Source: Pseudoxanthobacter soli DSM 19599
Lineage (GTDB): Bacteria > Pseudomonadota > Alphaproteobacteria > Rhizobiales > Segnochrobactraceae
Assembly: GCF_900148505.1 (NCBI RefSeq)
Contig: NZ_FRXO01000001.1
Span: 796,414-860,413 of the forward strand
DNA length: 64,000 bases
Direction of reading: 5' to 3'
Notes under the pieces: model-generated
Told to the model about the DNA's origin: nothing
Databases searched by the model: none
Seen by the model: the letters and a program-made list of their open reading frames with translations, nothing else
Made by a program: the position numbers and the translations under genes
Part shown: one piece after another, positions 59,291-64,000 of the stretch
How the letters are laid out: every line of letters begins with the position of its first letter
How positions within the stretch are numbered: position 1 is the stretch's first letter

Positions 59291-59406
59291 AGGGCCTACC
59301 GCTTCAAGGCGATAGGCTCCGATAGTGAACGTTTGACTTTTTGTTTGATTTCAGCTAGTTATGATGATGTTGCGATAGTTCGCGAAACGCCGCGAACCAC
59401 ATCATT

Positions 59407-59433
59407 TCACTCCCACTCGATTGTTCCCGGCGG
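59407..59433. other. Probable attachment core in guaA 3' end
   Basis: The last codons of guaA (PGTIEWE and stop) adjoin the integrase region directly. Site-specific integrases that use guaA recombine within this conserved end and restore the reading frame. The exact core and the matching copy at the other ICE end cannot be read from this window. Confidence 0.6.
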
Positions 59434-60957
59434 CTTGCTGGTGACGTCGTAGACGACGCGGTTGATGCCGCGGACTTCGTTGATGATGCGGTTGGCGACG
59501 CGGCCGAGGAAGGCCATGTCGAAGGGGAAGAAATCCGCGGTCATGCCGTCGACAGAGGTGACGGCACGCAGGCCGCAGACGCTCTCGTAGGTGCGGCCGT
59601 CGCCCATCACGCCGACGGTCTGCACCGGCAGCAGCACGGCGAACGCCTGCCAGATGGTGTCGTAGAGCCCGGCCTTGCGGATCTCGTCGAGATAGATCGC
59701 GTCGGCCTCCCGCAGGATGTCGAGCTTCTCGGAGGTGATCGCGCCGGGGCAGCGGATCGCAAGGCCCGGGCCCGGGAACGGATGGCGGCCGACGAAGGCG
59801 TCCGGCAGGCCGAGTTCCCGCCCGAGCAGGCGAACCTCGTCCTTGAAGAGCTCGCGCAGCGGCTCCACCAGCTTGAACTTCATGCCCTCGGGCAAGCCGC
59901 CGACATTATGATGGGACTTGATGGTCACGGACGGGCCGCCGGAGAACGACACGGATTCGATCACGTCCGGATAAAGCGTGCCCTGGGCAAGGAACTCGGC
60001 ATCGCCCACCGCCTTGGCCTCTTCGTCGAACACCTCGATGAACAGCCGGCCGATGGTCTTGCGCTTCACTTCGGGGTCGGTCACCCCGGCAAGAGCCGAG
60101 AGGAACCGCGCGGACGCGTCGACATGGACGAGCGGGATGTTGAAGGTGCCGCGGAACAGGCTCACGACCTGCTCGGTCTCGCCCTTCCGCATCAGGCCGT
60201 GATCGACATAGATGCAGGTGAGCTGGTCGCCGATCGCCTCGTGGATCAGCACGGCCGCGACGGCGGAATCGACGCCGCCGGACAGGCCGCAGATCACCTT
60301 GCCCTTGCCGACCTGGGCACGGATCTTGCCGATCATTTCCTCGCGGAACGCCGCCATCGTCCACTCGCCGCCGAGACCGGCGATCTTGTGGATGAAGTTG
60401 GCGATCAGCTTGGCGCCGTCCGGCGTGTGGACGACTTCCGGGTGGAACATCAGGCCGAAGAACTTGCGCTTCTCGTCCTCGATCACCGCGCACGGCGCAT
60501 TGGGCGACGCGCCCTTCACGACGAAGCCCGGCGGAAGTTCGGTGATGCGGTCTCCGTGGCTCATCCACACGACGTGGGCCTCGCCCGGGTTCCAGATGCC
60601 GTCGAACAGGGCCGACGGCTGCCTCACCTCGACCTCGGCCCGGCCGAATTCGCGATGATGGCCGCTTTCAACGGTGCCGCCGAGCTGGGCGGCCATGGTC
60701 ATCTGGCCGTAGCAGATGCCGAGCACGGGCACGCCGCATTCGAACACCTGCTGCGGTGCACGCGGGCTGTCGCCGTCGGGTACCGAGGCCGGGCCGCCGG
60801 AGAGGATGATCGCCTGCGGCTTCAGCCGCTCCAGAGCGGCCTGGGCATTCTGGAAGGGCACGATCTCGGAATAGACGCCGCTCTCGCGCACCCGCCGCGC
60901 GATCAGCTGCGTGACCTGGCTGCCGAAATCGATGATCAGCACCCGCTCGCGAACCAT
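59407..60957 (-). CDS. guaA: GMP synthase (glutamine-hydrolysing)
   Basis: 516 residues from the ATG at 60957 ([20 protein letters not shown]). The class I glutamine amidotransferase domain has nucleophile Cys in [14 protein letters not shown] and His/Glu in FHPEVVHT. The ATP-pyrophosphatase domain has GLSGGVDSA, and the dimerisation domain ends PGTIEWE. It converts XMP to GMP in purine synthesis. It is intact despite insertion of the ICE at its 3' end. Confidence 0.97.
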   Translation of the reverse strand: MVRERVLIIDFGSQVTQLIARRVRESGVYSEIVPFQNAQAALERLKPQAIILSGGPASVPDGDSPRAPQQVFECGVPVLGICYGQMTMAAQLGGTVESGHHREFGRAEVEVRQPSALFDGIWNPGEAHVVWMSHGDRITELPPGFVVKGASPNAPCAVIEDEKRKFFGLMFHPEVVHTPDGAKLIANFIHKIAGLGGEWTMAAFREEMIGKIRAQVGKGKVICGLSGGVDSAVAAVLIHEAIGDQLTCIYVDHGLMRKGETEQVVSLFRGTFNIPLVHVDASARFLSALAGVTDPEVKRKTIGRLFIEVFDEEAKAVGDAEFLAQGTLYPDVIESVSFSGGPSVTIKSHHNVGGLPEGMKFKLVEPLRELFKDEVRLLGRELGLPDAFVGRHPFPGPGLAIRCPGAITSEKLDILREADAIYLDEIRKAGLYDTIWQAFAVLLPVQTVGVMGDGRTYESVCGLRAVTSVDGMTADFFPFDMAFLGRVANRIINEVRGINRVVYDVTSKPPGTIEWE

Positions 60958-61082
60958 GGTCCTTCCTTTCCGATCCTCATCGCAGGCGCCTGTGCGGCGC
61001 CCTGCCCGTCCGTCCGATATCTCGTCAGCCGCCTCCGGATCGCGCGGATCCTGGCGGGACAGCTCCAGTCCCGGAAGCCGCA

Positions 61083-61349
61083 TCACTGCGGCGGCAGCGC
61101 GGGCGGCGGCGGTGCGTCGCCCCAGAATTTCTCGCAACCGAGCGGCGGCCACATGTGCGGATGCCGCTCGTTGAGGATGCGGCACGAGAACCGCCTGACC
61201 GGTTCCGGCAGCCGCGAGTTGATGCCGATGCCGGCTGCCTCATAAGGCGAGGCCGCCAGAAATACGTAGATCACCCAATAGAGCGCGATGCCGAGCACCA
61301 CCGCCAGCACCAGAAGCGCGAGGTTGCCGAAGGTGAGCCACGACCGCAC
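61083..61349 (-). CDS. Small membrane protein of unknown function
   Basis: 88 residues with one strong hydrophobic segment (about 9-32, [21 protein letters not shown]) and a Pro-rich C-terminus containing two Cys. No family is recognised. It starts one base after the rsmB-like stop, so it is co-transcribed, and precedes guaA by 125 bases. Confidence 0.7.
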   Translation of the reverse strand: MRSWLTFGNLALLVLAVVLGIALYWVIYVFLAASPYEAAGIGINSRLPEPVRRFSCRILNERHPHMWPPLGCEKFWGDAPPPPALPPQ

Positions 61350-61350
61350 C

Positions 61351-62685
61351 TCAGCGCTCCCGGCCGGCCGCGGGCTTCTGGACGGTGCGCTCCAGCAGCG
61401 CCACGAAGAAGCCGTCCGTGCCGGCGGTCGCCGGCGTCAGCCGCAAGGCCCGCCCCCGTTCGCCGACCTCCGTTGCGAACGAGGCCGGCATGGCGGACCC
61501 AAGCCCGGAGACCCAGGCACCAGCGGGATCGACCAGCCGATAGTCGGCATGACGGTCGAGGAAGCCGGCGATGCGGTCCTCGTTCTCCTCCGGAAGCACG
61601 GAACAGGTGATATAGACCAGTCGGCCGCCGGGCTTCACATAGCGGATCGCCAATTCAAGAACCTCGTCCTGCTGGCCCATCCGCATGGCGAGCGCGTTGG
61701 GGCCGACGCGCCACTTGGCGTCCGGCCGTCTCCGCCATGTTCCGGTGCCCGTGCAGGGCGCATCGACCAGCACCAGATCCATCCTGTCCTCGAGGTCGGA
61801 CAGCGGATCAGCCTTGGCCGGCGCACGGACCTGAATGTTGTGCGCGCCCGAACGGCCGATGCGGTCGAGAATGTCGCCGAAGCGCCGCTTGTCGGAATCG
61901 TAGGCATAAAGCTGGCCGCGATTGTCCATCACGGCGGCGAGCGCCAGCGTCTTGCCCCCGGCGCCGGCGCAGAGATCGAGCACCTGCTGGCCCGGCCGCG
62001 CGCCGGCGATCAGGGCCGCGATCTGCGAGCCTTCGTCCTGCACCTCGAACCAGCCGCGGCCGAAGCCGAGTTCGCTCTGCACATGGGGCGGCTTGGCAGC
62101 GCCCTCGCCCACGGGAATGCGGACCGCAACGGGCGAATGCTCGCCGGCGACGGCACCGAGGTCGGCCAGCGCCTCGAGAACCTTTTCGCGGTCGGCCTTC
62201 AGGGTGTTGACACGAAGATCGACCGGCGCGCGGCCCGCGAGCGCGGCACCCTCCGCTGTCGCCCGCTCGCCGAAGGTGCGCTCCAGCGAGGGCATGAGCC
62301 ATTCCGGCACGTCGCCCTGCACCCACCCGGGCGCCGTATCCAGGCTGCCTTCGGAGAGCGCAACGCGCTCGTCCGCCGTCAGCGGGGCCGGGGCGTGGGC
62401 CTCCCTTGCGAACCGGTCGTCGATCTCGGCAACGTCCTTACCCCAGCACCACCGGAACGCACCCAGCGCCAGCGCGCGCGGGCTGTCGGAACCCATCCGC
62501 CAGGCGATGGAGGCGCGGCGGCGAAGGGCGTCGAACACGAGGTTGCCGATGGCCACCCGGTCGCCGGACCCGGCGAAACGGTGGGCGAGGCCCCACGCCT
62601 TCAGCGCGTCCTGGACGGGCCGGCGGTTGGTCTCGACATCCGTCAGCACGTCGATGGCGGCGGCGATGCGTGCGGCCGGCGTCAT
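61351..62685 (-). CDS. RsmB/NOP-family 16S rRNA cytosine methyltransferase
   Basis: 444 residues from the ATG at 62685 (MTPAARIAAAIDVL). An N-terminal NusB-like helical region is followed by the SAM-binding domain: LDLCAGAGGKTLAL (motif I), VLVDAPCTGTGTWRRRP with the PC catalytic motif, and the second Cys in ITCSVLPEEN. It methylates a cytosine C5 in rRNA. guaB-rsmB-guaA linkage is common in Rhizobiales. Confidence 0.93.
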   Translation of the reverse strand: MTPAARIAAAIDVLTDVETNRRPVQDALKAWGLAHRFAGSGDRVAIGNLVFDALRRRASIAWRMGSDSPRALALGAFRWCWGKDVAEIDDRFAREAHAPAPLTADERVALSEGSLDTAPGWVQGDVPEWLMPSLERTFGERATAEGAALAGRAPVDLRVNTLKADREKVLEALADLGAVAGEHSPVAVRIPVGEGAAKPPHVQSELGFGRGWFEVQDEGSQIAALIAGARPGQQVLDLCAGAGGKTLALAAVMDNRGQLYAYDSDKRRFGDILDRIGRSGAHNIQVRAPAKADPLSDLEDRMDLVLVDAPCTGTGTWRRRPDAKWRVGPNALAMRMGQQDEVLELAIRYVKPGGRLVYITCSVLPEENEDRIAGFLDRHADYRLVDPAGAWVSGLGSAMPASFATEVGERGRALRLTPATAGTDGFFVALLERTVQKPAAGRER

Positions 62686-62811
62686 GATTGGTCGACCGTC
62701 ATGAAAACTCGTCGAAAGCCGGTGAGCGGCGCTGCAAACAAAGGTGGCCCGGGCGGAAAGGCGTCTCCGGAGAGGCGGAGCGATGCCGCCATCCCCGGAG
62801 CGGAACACCGC

Positions 62812-64000
<1,189 letters not shown>

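Larger units (their letters stand above)
1..59433. mobile_element. Integrative and conjugative element, left end outside window
   Basis: The segment carries a complete Trb-type mating apparatus, a coupling protein, a relaxase, RepA/ParA, an excisionase-like protein and, at its right end, a tyrosine integrase that abuts the 3' end of guaA. That gene set defines an ICE, and guaA 3' ends are known ICE and island insertion sites. Backbone order (traG-copG-trb, relaxase to RepA, split FseA-like gene, QseM/QseC-like pair) resembles the family that includes ICEMlSymR7A. The left boundary and second att site are not in the window, so total size exceeds 59 kb. Foreign cassettes interrupt the backbone at several points. 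Confidence 0.93.

Noticed and set aside
59163..59406. A tRNA gene as the attachment site
   Set aside because: No cloverleaf or anticodon arm can be drawn; the integrase region abuts the guaA 3' end directly, which is itself a known integration target.
59782..61245. A 487-codon plus-strand frame opposite guaA
   Set aside because: It mirrors guaA codon structure and has no recognisable domain.

Overview
The window is high-GC alphaproteobacterial DNA, most likely from the order Hyphomicrobiales (Rhizobiales); I cannot name a genus. Two parts meet at about 59.4 kb. The right end (59407-64000) is ordinary chromosome: guaB (partial), an RsmB-type RNA methyltransferase, a small membrane protein and guaA, all on the minus strand. 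Everything left of it is one integrative and conjugative element (ICE). It ends in a tyrosine integrase next to the 3' end of guaA and runs off the left edge, so the other attachment site is outside the window.

ICE backbone. A Trb-type mating apparatus (traG-copG-trbBCDEJKLFGI-DUF2274) is encoded on the minus strand at 5.5-20.8 kb. The DNA-processing block at 34.8-44.2 kb holds the relaxase, a lytic transglycosylase, DUF736, the TraF peptidase, DUF2840, a ribbon-helix-helix protein, ParA, RepA and an excisionase-like HTH protein. Its control genes resemble those of the Mesorhizobium symbiosis ICE: a divergent DUF2285/XRE pair (QseM/QseC-like, 20.9-21.6 kb) and a two-frame DUF6499/DUF2285 gene (FseA-like, 43.4-44.2 kb) with a clear +1 slippery site. 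A maintenance-type block (DUF932, DUF736, a ParB-like protein, DUF2958, AlpA) lies at 44.4-53.2 kb. No LuxR/LuxI pair is visible.

Cargo. Two anti-phage or putative anti-phage loci sit in the ICE. At the left edge is a tightly coupled operon of a ribbon-helix-helix protein, a PLD-fold/SNF2 helicase, a DUF4391 protein and a DUF262 protein. A Gabija-like GajA/GajB pair sits beside the integrase. A 12-kb block (22.5-34.8 kb) between the QseC-like switch and the relaxase carries regulator/effector pairs for small-molecule handling: MFS pumps, a glutathione transferase, an aldo/keto reductase, NIPSNAP and EthD proteins, each beside its own LysR or TetR regulator. Similar cassettes have entered the backbone itself: Rrf2/AhpD-like plus MerR/MFS between copG and trbB, an NTF2-like gene in the 5' end of trbG, and TetR/NAD(P)H oxidoreductase next to DUF736.

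Debris. An IS110-family element sits between the lytic transglycosylase and DUF736 genes. Fragments of three phage structural genes (DUF2190, head-tail joining, DUF6441) survive at 47.8-49.6 kb around a low-GC lipase gene. About 220-250 bp of leader DNA is duplicated upstream of the DUF932 and ParB-like genes. All functions are read from sequence features and family memory; no database search was run.
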